From positions 434,001 to 498,000 of the forward strand of contig JAJJXM010000036.1 of assembly GCA_024516155.1 (NCBI GenBank): a stretch of 64,000 bases of DNA. Direction: 5' to 3'. Each line of letters opens with the position of its first letter. The first letter of the stretch is position 1. Below are positions 34,717 to 46,283 of the stretch, in pieces. The position numbers and the translations under genes are program-made. Source of the stretch: Pyronema omphalodes. Its lineage: Eukaryota; Ascomycota; Pezizomycetes; Pezizales; Pyronemataceae. The notes beneath the pieces were generated by a model. The model saw nothing but the letters and a program-made list of their open reading frames with translations, was not told the origin of the DNA and made no database searches.

Positions 34717-34856
34717 ATGCTCGGTGGATGCTCTTGCACTTCTTGCTGCTCCGGATCCTGCTCCGGAGCTTCTTGCTCCTGCTCTGGATGCTCCGTATGT
34801 CTTCTCTATCTTTCTGGGACTCCAAGGAACTTTATACTAATATTTCATAGCACTAA
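34717..34856 (+). CDS. Metallothionein copy C (27 residues)
   Basis: Exons 34717-34794 and 34851-34856, separated by a 56-nt intron (GTATGT donor, ACTAAT branch, CATAG acceptor). The predicted product is identical to copy A, including the terminal His encoded by the CAC TAA exon. It lies in the opposite orientation to A and B, 5.3 kb from B. If the intron is retained, the frame stays open for about 39 more codons (to 34911) and would give a Cys-poor extension; in A and B retention ends quickly. The leader AACCAACCAACAATCAAA is nearly the same as in copy A. Presumed role is metal buffering in the cytosol. Confidence 0.9.
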
Positions 34857-35146
34857 ATCTATCTCACAACTGAACCACCTCGGATTTCAATTTCGGCTTC
34901 AGAAGGGATAATGAGGTGGAGAAAGTAGGGCTGTGCGATTTGTGATTTATTTGGGACTCTGCGGATAGACAGTTGTGGAAGGATGGACTTTGTACTTTTT
35001 GCTTCATGGCCTGAATTTCATGCTTATTCTGTTCAAAAATCTCTGTCCATGCTTTCATTTCATAATTGTGAATCCTGATATACGTCATCAATAATTGCAT
35101 AAAAATCCAAATCCCCAAGGCTAGTTGTTAACTTTAGAAGTTACCA

Positions 35147-36339
35147 TTAATGGTTTCCTTCCACCAGTTCTTGAAGAGCCTCTAAGTCTTCAGCACCATG
35201 CTGTTTATTCTGAGCCATTGTTTCGGGAGGTGCAGAATCCAAATATGCCAGATGCGCCTTCCACGGTCTTTCACCAGCCGGCGTGCACTCTTCCGCATAT
35301 TGTCTGATCTCGGCAACATCCTCGCTGGACAACTTCACCTTCGCTGCTCCAACGTTTTCCTAATCAGGTTAGTCAAATCATCATCAATGACTCGGATATT
35401 AGACTCACCTCAAGGAGCTCGGCTCTCTTAGTACCAGGAATCACAAAAAAGTCTTCACCCTGGGCGAGGATCCAAGCAATAGTAAGCTGACCTGGAGTGC
35501 ATCCCTTCCTTTTTGCCATCGCAGCAATCTTCTCGACAAGTACCATATTCTTCGGGAAATTCTCGTCGGAAAACCGTGGCTTGGTAAGTTAGCATGTATC
35601 TTCATACCGAATATCCACCGAAGAGACTCACCAGATTATGTCTCAAATCACCCTCTTCAAAATCCCCACGACTGTTGTACTTTCCAGTAAGCATTCCCCT
35701 TCCCAACGGCGAATATGCTACAACTGCAATCCCGAGCTCGCGACAAGCCTCCAAAACACCATTATGTTCAATCTCCAGCGCAAACGGCGAGAACTCCACC
35801 TGGCATGCCGCGATAGGATGAATCGCATGCGCTCTCCTTAGAGTTGCCGCCGAGCACTCCGACAATCCAATATGCCTAACCTTCCCCTCCTCCACAAACT
35901 CCTTAAGAACCTTCACCGTCTCTTCAATCGGAACAGTTCTGTCGATCCGATGGACATAAACCATATCGATATAATCCACACCTAATCGCGATAAAGAATT
36001 CTCGATGCGTTCCCTAACATATTTCTGATCTCCCCTTGCACATACTTCTCCAGTTATCTTATCATGAACGATTCCGAATTTCGTCGCAAGGAAAATCTTA
36101 GGTCGCATATCGGGATTAGACTCTGCGAGCCAGCGTCCGATTAGTACCTCGGAGTCGCCATAAACATCAGCAGTGTCGATATGGGTGCTGCCGAGTTCGA
36201 TACATCGGGATAATAGTGCCATTCGTTCGGTATCGGATGGAATTCGTCCATAGGCCATACTGAGGCCCATGGTTCCATAGCCGATGCTGGCAACGGGTGG
36301 GCCATTGCGGCCGAGGGGTCGGAGAGGTACAGAAGCCAT
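35147..36339 (-). CDS. Aldo/keto reductase
   Basis: Exons 36339-35632, 35579-35409 and 35359-35147 (introns 52 and 49 nt) give 363 residues. The protein has the AKR barrel with the catalytic tetrad visible: D55 and Y60 in HIDTADVYG, K87 in FLATKFG, H130 in VYVHRID. The NADPH-binding end is present as VAYSPLGRGMLTG and later FFVIPGTKRAELLEENV. The general form is that of AKR8/AKR13-like fungal proteins (pyridoxal reductase-like and yakc-like); the substrate is not predictable. The C-terminal tail after the barrel is about 20 residues longer than usual and Gln/Glu-rich. Two perfect TGACGTCA palindromes stand 128 and 252 bp before the start, suggesting bZIP (Atf/CREB type) control of a stress-response gene. 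Confidence 0.93.
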
Positions 36340-36466
36340 TGTTTTCGGTGTTTGGATTTTGTGATTGTTTGAGATGTGGGGTAGCTCTTATTACATGGCA
36401 CAGAATCACAGATCGGATCGTGGTACAGTTACGCGGGTCCACTAGTGCAGGTTATGAAGGTGATAA

Positions 36467-36598
36467 TGACGTCATACGTAGATTGCAATCAAGGAGCTGC
36501 ATTTGGAAGCCCAGCGTTTTTGGCTGTACGAATCGTACGATAAACGCCTTGATTGAAGAGTATCACAATGTACTTCATTGTTGCTTGAGGTGACGTCA
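36467..36598. promoter_or_regulatory. Pair of CRE/ATF palindromes TGACGTCA
   Basis: TGACGTCA occurs at 36467-36474 and again at 36591-36598, upstream of the minus-strand aldo/keto reductase. In fungi this 8-mer is the binding site of Atf1/AtfA-type bZIP factors that act in oxidative and osmotic stress. No binding is shown by sequence alone. Confidence 0.55.
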
Positions 36599-38681
36599 GA
36601 AGGTGTGGTTCATCTGCTCGTAGTCGAAGATCAGGCGTCTCAATGGTTTGAATCATGAAGTATCACTCTCCAGGGATTGTGCACGGTGAGCAGCAGTAAA
36701 GTTCGAAACTTAGAACGATGTTATTACTATTCGCCACACTAATTCTAGAAAGGATTAAAGATAGCAGACATTATTTGAAGAGGTAGTAGGAAATACCAGA
36801 TGTAGCATTGAGGTTCAGTCTTTTCGAGCATGCACGATCGACCCCCATGGAATAGGGATGCTCAATGAGGTAGCGAGTTCAGTGAAATGATAAGTAGATT
36901 TTATTTCGCATCATAACAGGTCTGAACTGGATGTTTTAAGGGTTTAGGTTTGTCAATACAATAGGGTTTCCAAGTCAAGCGCCATAAGGAGGAAATCAAA
37001 ACTCGGTATATTGAATTGTACTTTGAGCCAGTGCTGGCAAGATTGCTAAGAGATCAAGAAATGTGGCTTTGATCGATGTGCTAGCAATTGACAACATCTG
37101 AGGCACGCAGAAAGGAGAAGCGTTCATGGGCACTGGAATGTGGGGCACACATAAACTTGCGCGCTGGCTTGCTGAAAGTTAGTGGGTTTTGCGTCCTCTT
37201 GGCCCTCATAAGAGCGGTTGTTGTTGGGGGAATTAGCACAAGCCGTGAACTGGTCCTCGTGGTGCATAATCTTCCTTCCTCATGAACTGAAATTATTCAA
37301 GCAACGGATCTATTGGACTCAGGGAATGCAGAGCCCGGTATAGGTTCTTCTGTTTTTGACTCTTTGATCGTCGAGTAAATAAAAGTCTGAGATATAACCA
37401 ATCTTGTCATTGACAGTCTTCCCTTAAAGCTTCAGTACTTTGGTGCATAGATCAATTTCAATGCTGTCTTGCCAAGTGAGTAGAGGCTTAACGACCGAAG
37501 TCGTACGTCCAGCAAGCGCGCGTAGTGAGAGAAGCTAGATGACAGTTTGGGAATCGATGAAGGTATATCCAATGACGACTTCATCAAAATTGGGAGTAGA
37601 TAGAGAGAGCGGAAGATTGCAGCAGTCGAATTTCATATAGAAAAAGACATGATGGTGAGTCATGAAAAGAGATGTCGAGGGATGGATGAGAACAGAAATG
37701 CAGTCATACTAACGAAGAGAGAGAAATAGGCAATGGCGGTCCAGGAGCACTACAAATCGTCAGGAAGCTTTAGCGTGCCCAGAAATCAGCAGCGGCTGAA
37801 CCCATTCAGAGCGGTGATTTAATCGATAAGGTTAAGAAATTCAGACCTGAGTTCACAGTATACCGTGATTCGAAGTTGAGATATCCAAGGATGTCGCGTA
37901 TTTGAAGAGAATCCATCGGAAAGGAAAATAGGGTATGCCGTACCATGTCGTTTAGCACTATGAGAATTTCTGTCATACTTTCGTTCTAAAATAGAGATTC
38001 TCTATTGATATTGGTGATATGAATGGAGAGAAAACTGGGATGAGATGAAAGAATAGAAAACAAAGAAAGAAATAGATGAAAATCAAATAGTGGGAAAAAC
38101 AGCTAGGGTACTTCATTTCAAGGTCTGCTTCCCCATTTCTGTCACTTTATTTGGAAATGTTTCGGCTGCTATCAGGAGCCTAGGTCATAGCCTTGCTCTG
38201 CCATAGAGATTCTCGATTGAAACAGGAAAATACATGGATGAGGAAAATAAGGCGTCTGCCGTAACTTTGCATCTGCATTAAAAGCCCTGAGAAAGAAATG
38301 ACACCAAAGGCGTCTTCGCAATCGATTTAGAATTTTGGAAGGATATTCGTTCACCTGTTCGGACCGGCGAAGAGTTGGAAACAAAGAGGCTGTGAGCGTG
38401 CATAGAAAAGTTCTTGTCGGCAGAGGTGAGAAAGGTGGGGGGTGACCGTCAAGATATTGTGATAGAAAACGTTGTCACTGATTGGCAAAGCTTAGTAATA
38501 TTGAATATTGCTCCCTCTATTTGGCGTCTCATTCGATCCTCTTGTCGTGGCTGGATGCGGATGTAAAATGTGGTGCAACGATTGTGGAGATGCATCTACG
38601 CTGTGTAAGGACTTCACTGTAAACCATGTAATTCAAAACAAGAGTTGTATTATAATAACATAATAATGATTTACATATTCC
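36599..38681. other. Intergenic with scattered coding-like fragments
   Basis: No intact gene. On the minus strand a 43-codon piece from an ATG at 37976 ends at a possible donor at 37846, and further patches between 37800 and 37430 read like protein but are broken by stops and lack matching acceptors. This may be a decayed gene; I cannot name a family. Confidence 0.35.
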
Positions 38682-39546
38682 CTATCCGTTCTCTGATAGG
38701 AAATCTAACCTATTCATCCCGTGGTCTTTGCCCTCGACAGGAATATCATGTGGGTATTGCAATCGCCGAACCCATCCAGAACATTCACCATGAATCCGTA
38801 GCCCGACAACCTTCAGTTTCTCAAGCCTCTTTAGGCTGGTGATCAATCCCAACCATAGCAAGTCCTCCTTTCGGCTGACTGTCACATTTATTAATGTCAA
38901 TTACCTGAGATTTCCCCTAGCATTTTGTTAACATCTGAATGACGGCATATGATTGGAGAACTTACAAAATAACAGTACCGGAGTTGGCATTACCAGGCAA
39001 CTGAGAAGGCACATTTATCCATGACAAGAGCCCATTCAGCATCAACCGATCCTTGTTCTCAGCCCTATCTGGTGAACTTTGCTGATAAATTGCCGCGGAT
39101 ACATCTATATTAATAGTATTGAGTCGACCGTTTTGGCAAAGGTTCCCAAGTTCCTGTGCAATTCAACCTAGATCGAATGTAGCAGGCTCCCCGAATACGG
39201 TTCCTGAAATTCTGAACTCGATCATGTTTCGACAGGCCGGAAGAAATCGAACAATGAATTCCGTCCATGCTTCACGCTCATTGCAGATCATTCGTCCTTC
39301 CTTTGCATCAGTTGTGGGTCCTCATGGTGAGAGGGTTAATCGCTGAATGGCCTCCGCCATGCTAGAAAGCCGTCGCTCTGTGTTGAAGCCAATAGTGCTT
39401 GGTGCACACTATCCGCCAAGTCTGAGGGTCTTCAAGTTTGAATATAGAATAGCGATTCGTTGCTGGAGCGGCTGTAATGCCTGGGCGGGAATTAAAGTAC
39501 CGGCATCGTCCATGTTCAGGATTATATCATAAATTGCTTCGCATAC
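38682..39546 (-). pseudogene. Degenerate leucine-rich-repeat-like (possibly F-box/LRR) gene
   Basis: One minus-strand frame reads as protein over about 200 codons: LQPLQQRIAILYSNLKTLRL, then WTEFIVRFLPACRNMIEFRI, LNGLLSWINVPSQLPGN and, in the last segment (38900-38682), LLWLGLITSLKRLEKLKVVG. It is interrupted by TAG (39411-39409), TGA (39324-39322) and TGA (39165-39163), all in the same frame, with no frameshift. Each stop becomes Gln or Arg by one T-to-C reversal. A probable last intron starts GTAAGT near 38930-38990, but the junction holds a further stop. No 5' end with a start codon is found; the open part begins next to a minisatellite. LRR resemblance is by pattern only. Confidence 0.6.
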
Positions 39547-39627
39547 ATGGGGTATTTTTTTTTTCTTTAGATACGGCGCTCATGGTAGGCAAATTGAAGT
39601 TCCAAAAAAAAGAACGGGAAGTGGAGT

Positions 39628-39831
39628 GAAGAGGAGGGTGTTGTGAAGAGGAGGGTGTTGTGAAGAGGAGGGTGTTGTGAAGAGGAGGGTGTTGTGAAGA
39701 GGAGGGTGTTGTGAAGAGGAGGGTGTTGTGAAGAGGAGGGTGTTGTGAAGAGGAGGGTGTTGTGAAGAGGAGGGTGTTGTGAAGAGGAGGGTGTTGTGAA
39801 GAGGAGGGTGTTGTGAAGAGGAGGGTGTTGT
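39628..39831. repeat. 17-bp minisatellite, 12 perfect copies
   Basis: The unit GAAGAGGAGGGTGTTGT is repeated exactly 12 times and ends in a partial unit to about 39843. It lies directly upstream (in gene orientation) of the truncated LRR-like pseudogene. Confidence 0.97.
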
Positions 39832-39843
39832 GAAGAGGAGGGA

Positions 39844-40561
39844 GTATAGCAAAGAGGAGTGGGCCGTTAGATCATGGAACATCATGCCTCTACTGTCGTT
39901 AGCAATGCATGGTCGGCAAAATTACCCTACCATGCACCTTCGAGCTAGGGCAACACGTATAGCCAATCCGCCATCACCGCAATAATGATCATGAGAATAA
40001 TAATGACAATAACAATAACCGAGATATTTCCGTATATAAAGCAAACACTTGCATCAATTAAAATCACCATATTGTCATTTATTTTCGTGATGTTCCTCTG
40101 CGGCTATCAGAAGCGGTAGCACAGCAACATGCGGCGCGGTGAATCCATTCCCAATACTCCACCTATCCGACGGCCTGCTCGCAAAACAACAGCCGCGCCT
40201 GTGTTGCTCCCTAGATCACGTGCATTTTATCATATGCATTTCCCACTCAATCCTTTTTACTTTGTCACGTGGCTGCTCAGAAGATGCATTTCTCCCTCAA
40301 ACCTACTCGTTACCAGGATAAACTGTGTCTGGCTAACATGCGCAAACCAGCGCAATCGCATAAGACCGAAGCGCGAGATGCCGTAAAACCACCTCAAATG
40401 GTTAGGCATTGAAAAAAAACACCTTGTGAGCTGCGGGAAAGTTCCAAGTATTATGATGATTCATCAATCATGTTGCATAGTACTTATATAAATATTGTAG
40501 GAGATTGCAGTCAGTTTGGTTGTCGAGACAACATCAGAGTTCAACTACGGCAACCGTGAAC
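39844..40561. other. Intergenic; promoter of the ferric reductase
   Basis: No gene recognised. AT-rich, with TATATAAA-like sequence near 40034 and TATATAAAT near 40486, the latter about 75 bp before the reductase start. Confidence 0.45.
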
Positions 40562-42593
40562 ATGAACGGTATGAACATGAACGGCATGAAGATGGGCAGT
40601 GGCTCGACAACAACGTCCCTTGTGGGCCTAACGAAACCTATTCTCTGGCATTCTTCACGAATTGCAGCATGTACAATGACTCCGGAGCAATGTGCCTGGA
40701 AAACCGCAAAATGGCGTAACTGGTAACGGAAATAATATCAACCTCAGTTCTGGAAGAGACTGACAATAACAGGTACAGAGCAGATCTTGACTATGCACAC
40801 GCCATGGTTACATTCATATGTGTGACCATTGCCTTCTTCGCCGGTATTCAACTCCTCTCCCGCATGAGCAGTACAAAAATCCGCCGTTCTCATTTGGGAA
40901 AACGTGTCCTCGGTTCATACAGATATCTCTCCTACCGATCCTGGTACCTTCGGGCTTTTGACTGGTATTCACCATCTCTCGGGATAATCCTCATTGGGAC
41001 CATCGGATTCGTATTTAGCATAACTCTACTCCTGGCCGTCAAACCCTATTACTGGCCCAATACCAAAGGCCCACACGCAATCTCCTTCGGCAGCTCGCCA
41101 CCAATAGCAACAAGAGCAGGCTGGATGTCCCTCGCTCTTCTTCCCTTCATCATGGCCCTATCCGCAAAACAGAACCTCATAACACTTCTCACCGGGGTAT
41201 CCCATGAAAAACTACAAATCTTTCATCAATGGGCATCTTACGCTATGCTGATTCTTGCTTTGGCACACACATTCCCTTTCATCGTTTACCACATCTGGCT
41301 CGGGTGCGTACCAACTCCTTCCTTGACACATTCGGAAATGACTGACCCATACCCAGAGATATGATGATGCAATACTCCATGACCATCTGGTACTGGACCG
41401 GAATCGCCGCTCTTATCCCTCAAGCATATCTCACCCTCTTCCCCCGTTTCCTTCGTAGCCGCTATTACGAATTCTTCAAGCTCTCCCACTTTGTTGCCGC
41501 CCCTTTATTCCTCGTCTTCTTATTCCTCCACTGCAACTTCCGGTTAACTTCCTGGGACTACTTCATTGCCACAGTCTGCGTTTACGGGGCGTCACTACTA
41601 GTCTCCTGGGCCCGAGGTCTGAGCAACGGCATGCACACAGCAACAGTTGAAATGCTCAACGGAGGGTTAGTAGGCGTGACTATGAAGAGTAAGGTCCGCT
41701 GGAACGCCGGAGCACATGTATTCGTACGTTTCCTCAGCGGGGGGTTATCGACTTCTGTTTCCGCACATCCATTCAGCATTGCCTCATTCCCCAACACCGG
41801 AAAGGAAGGATCAGAAATTAAACTCTTCATCAAGCCTCACAGGGGTATCACAGGCCGGCTACAGTCCATGGCTGCAAACCAACCAAACAGAAAGCTCACG
41901 GCAACTATCAGCGGTCCTTACGGAGGACTTCCTGGGTCGTTCAAAGAGTTCAACAGTATCCTCGTTCTTGTCGGTGGATCCGGTGGAAGTGTTGTTGTAC
42001 CTATGTTGCAGCATTTTATTACCAGCAATGTAGCGACGGAGATCCATATCGTATGGGCTGTGAAATCAAAAGGTATATTACTCTACCCTCCACCCTACAT
42101 CTCCATTTTTCCTTCTCTGACTGACAATTACCACCCCAAGATGCAATTTCCTGGTTTGAACAAGAACTGCTACGTCTTCAAACCGACGCGGCTGGAAAAC
42201 AGATTACGGTGAAGATTTTAATCCACGTTACCGGAGCTCAGTCTGCAGAACCCACGTCTGTCACCAACGAAAACGAGGCTGAGAAAAAGGATCTTACACT
42301 CGCTGCTGCTTCTGAGGAACCGGTTAGTGGTATGACTGTACTTTATGGCCATCCTGAGATTCCGGAAATTGTTATGGAAGCGTCGGAAAAGGCGAAGGCG
42401 GTTGGGATTGTTGGTGAGCGTTGACCTGTTTCCTGTGACAATATTTGCAGCTACTAAAGATAACATAGCTTGTGGACCATCTGGAATGATTCTGGACGCA
42501 CAAAACGCTGCTGCTGCTTTGCAACTTCGGATTGTCATGGGTACTGCGACTGTGGAGGAGGTGGCGTTGCATACGGAGAGGTTTTCTTGGTAG
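40562..42593 (+). CDS. FRE-type ferric/cupric reductase
   Basis: Exons 40562-40722, 40773-41303, 41357-42072, 42141-42413 and 42451-42593 give 607 residues. FRE proteins pass electrons from NADPH through FAD and two haems across the membrane and reduce Fe(III) or Cu(II) before uptake. The two haem pairs are visible with the classic 13-residue spacing: H205/H219 and H275/H289. The FAD site HPFSIASF, the NADPH-binding VLVGGSGGS and the distal CGPSGM are present, and the C-terminus HTERFSW is typical. I chose the ATG at 40562, which gives a Met/Asn/Gly-rich start (MNGMNMNGMKMG) without a classical signal peptide. The last intron is only 37 nt; without removal the frame stops after three codons. 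Three metallothionein genes lie 5.7-13 kb upstream, so metal handling is locally enriched. Metal preference and membrane (plasma or vacuole) are unknown. Confidence 0.94.
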
Positions 42594-44002
42594 CGAAAGG
42601 AGTTTGCGAAGTGTGCAAAGCCGGCGGTGTATGAACTCGGAAGTTTGAAGTCTGGTGTTTGAAGTCTAAAATCTGTGATAGAGAAAAGTCAAGGGTTGTT
42701 GATCAACGGTTTCCCAAAAATGCGGTGGTAAGGTAAAGAGTTGAGGGTCAAGCCCTGGGGGTTTTCACGTAAGGCGGGCGCCGAGGAATATTTGAGACGG
42801 TGGTGGGTATGATGTCATCTATTAGTGTGATAGAGCAGCATATAATCCTGTGAATTATCATTTATATCTATCATATCGACGCTTCGCTAGCTATATAGAA
42901 AAAAGGCACAAATCGGTTTTGATTTCTAAGTATCACAAAATCACAATCGTGGTAATCTCTGTATAATCAGAACAAATTCGCGTCAAAAATAATCCCGAAA
43001 CCAAGTAACCTGGAGATGAAATCCAACCAGAAGACATTCCAAAAACTAAAGCCAATTGGTAATGTTTGGTTACACTAACTCTACCACCCCTCACCCTGTA
43101 CATACCCTTCAATTGCGCCGGCAATACCTCCACAGCCTCTCCCATCAAAATCACCACTCGCCTCCTTTCACCATCACCCATGTGACTCTCCTCGTATCTC
43201 CCCACGTCCTCATTCCGCCGACGACCGATGCAACACTGCAGAAACACCCGTGCAACACCCCTATAGCATGCCTCCATCCTCTCCTTCAGGCTTCAGCAAT
43301 GTACCACTACTATGATTTAGGTGGCCCTCTCAGTGCTATCGCAATTCCGTTATTCCCCCAAGTTCCAACACAAGCCTTGGGAAGTTGGGCTTTATGAATC
43401 TACCAATTCCTCCAATTCTTCTAAGTATTCTAATTCTTTCAAGCTGTCGTTTCATATCATGAAATTCATAGCGTTTGAAGAATAAAGTACAGTAGCTAGT
43501 GTTTTTTATTTACTGGTATAATTACCTGATGTTAGATTGTTATTGTGGGTACATAGGTATGTAGGTACTCTGTTTTGTTTTTAGGTTTTGTAATTTCTTC
43601 GGTTATTCGGTTCGGTAATTTGGTAATTCTCCTGGCGTGGGAAAGAATCGTCTTGCATGCATTTCAAAAAAGGATTTTTTTTTTAAAAAAAAATAATAAT
43701 AATAAAAATAAAAACAATAATAACGAAGAACAAAGGACGGGGAAGAATCAAGAATGGGGGGAGAGGAGGGGGGGAATGAAAATAAATAAAAATGAAAATA
43801 AAAATAAAAATTCTAGTAAAAAAAACAAAAGCTTGCTATATGCATTCTTCTCTGGTGTCCGGTATGATACTTGGCGCACTAGATGCACTAGATGCACTAG
43901 ATTCACGACGGTGTTGTTTTTAAGCAGTTGAGCAGTTGAGCAGTTAAGTAGCGGGGCCCGGAGTAGAGGCGGGCATTGTGTTACACTGCAGGATACAATG
44001 AA

Positions 44003-44056
44003 TTCGGTATCTTCGGTATCTTCGGTATCTTCGGTATCTTCGGTATCTTCGGTATC
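44003..44056. repeat. 9-bp tandem repeat TTCGGTATC, 6 copies
   Basis: Six perfect units. The neighbouring 44140-44190 has a looser AATGATAG repeat. Confidence 0.95.
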
Positions 44057-45505
44057 TTCGAGAACTTACGAGAGGGGGTGTGAGCGCCGATATGAAGAAA
44101 CCGAATATGTATAATCCAATTCCAGTGTTCTAAGAATTAGTGACAGAACATGATGGAATGATAGAATGATAGAATGATAGACCATGACGGCGAATGACGG
44201 AGTATGACGGAATGCTGGAACGATGACGTCCTCCGTCCTAACCCCGCCTATAATCCGCTTCCCGAGTTCCCAAGTTCCCGAGTTCCCAAGTTCTAGTTCC
44301 ATTACCATTACCTAGTCCACTGCCCAGTGTCTGCTGACTGGCTCATTATCTAGCTACTACTGGATTTGCACCAGCAAGGTACATCGAAAATCGGAAGTCG
44401 AAAGTCGAAAATCGAAAGTCGAAAGCGAGATACAGCTATAGCTATGGTAGCACAACTATACCATTGCACATGTATCTACCTTCAAGCTTTGAAATTCGAT
44501 ACCCGATACCTAATACCTAATACCTGCTACCCGATACTAAATAACCATATCCATTAATCTTTCCAAGCATGTAGTAGTAGAGGGTAAACGGGATCCATAA
44601 ATCAGTATCATTACTCGAAACACATCACGTGCGGGGTGGGGGGGGGGGGTGTAGACTGTTTAGTAGCTCGATACCTGATATCTGATAGCTCCAAGTTTCC
44701 TACTCTCAACTCTCAGTATCTCCTCGGCTACATCCCTTACGTCATTCATCATTCATCAACCCGGTTTCACTACATCCTACCGCAGCCGCAACAAGCGCCA
44801 TACCCACCCACCCACCCACCCACCCACCCCCCCCCCGACCCCGCCAGAAACGAATAACCGAAGAAAAGAATAAGCGCCACAGCCCGCTAAGGAAGGAAAT
44901 ATTAGCTATCCGAGCTTTGGTTTTGGGTATGAATTTCTGAATTTCTGAATTTCTGGGTTTTGGATTGCGGATTGCGGATTTTCAAGCAACTGATTTTGAG
45001 CTTTCAGGCTTCCGAATTTTGAGCTTCAGGATTTTGAGCTCCAAGCTTCTAAGTTTCAAGCTCTCGGTTTCCACACCGCAAACCGCAAACCCCGAGCTCC
45101 AAAGCTTCCAACTTCTCGGATTCCCAACTTCTAATCTCCCAACCCCAAGCTCCCAACCCCAAGCTCCCAAGCCCCCACTTTCAAGCTCCCAAACACCAAG
45201 CTCCCCTTCAAGCCATAATAAAACCCATAACTCAAACAACAGGGTCTAAACAACGTAACATAACCATAACCAATCTTCCACCGCCTCCAGAAATCCCGAA
45301 ACCCCCGAAATCCCGGAACCCCCGAAATCCGAAACCCCCGAAATCCCGAAACCCGAAACCCCCGAAATCCGAAACTCCAGAAATCTGGAAATTCCACTCA
45401 ACAACTCCACGAACCATAGACAGAAAGCTTCCACAACTCCACAACTCCATGGACCATAGCAAGAAAGATTCGTTCTACGACTCCGAAGCTGTATAGTTTA
45501 TAGAA

Positions 45506-45604
45506 TTTATGGACTTTATAGACTTTATGGGCTTTATGGGCTTTATGGGCTTTATGGGCTTTATGGACTTTATGGACTTTATGGGCTTTATGGGCTTTAT
45601 GGGC
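45506..45604. repeat. 9-bp tandem repeat TTTATGGGC/TTTATGGAC, 11 copies
   Basis: Eleven units with two main variants that occur in blocks (GGC and GAC ends), followed by an AGAACAGT repeat at 45629-45668. Confidence 0.93.
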
Positions 45605-46283
45605 TTCATATATCTTTCAAGATCTATATAGAACAGTAGAACAGTAGAACAGTAGAACAGTAAAACAGTGATGCAGCAACAGCAACAGTAAGAGTGAGAC
45701 AATGAGACAATGAGACAATGAGACATTGGAGGTAATAACGAATAACCCAACCAACCATCCATCCAACCAACCATCCACCAGTCTACCCCGCATCCACCAT
45801 CCACCAGTCTACCCCCCAACCAACCAACCAACCAACCAACCAACCAACCAACCCACCAACCAACCAACCAACCCGCAACACGACAAAAAAAATAACAAAA
45901 AAAATAACAAAAGAACAAGTAACCCAGCAACCCCAACCCCAATCCACAACCCCAATCCACAACCTCTAAAATGCCAAAAATGCCAAAAATGCCAAAAATT
46001 CCAAAATTCCAAAATGCCAAAATGCCAATTATAATATCCATAATCTATATTTTCTATTCTTCGTCTATGCCCTATCCAGCATCCATCCCCGAAATCCATA
46101 ATCCCAATCCCCATCCCCATCCCAATCCCCATCCCCATCCCAATCCCATGCCATGACAACCCCAAACCCCAAACCCACAAACCCACAAACCCCCAAACCC
46201 TCAAACCCCCAAACCCTCAAACCCCAAACCCCAAACCCCAAAAGCACATATATCCAGTAATTCGACCAGGACCAGGGGATGAC

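Noticed and set aside
40516..40719. Second frame at the start of the ferric reductase (Cys-containing, with GPNETYSLAF)
   Set aside because: It does not connect in frame to the reductase exons, whereas the Met-rich frame from 40562 joins through a good donor at 40723.
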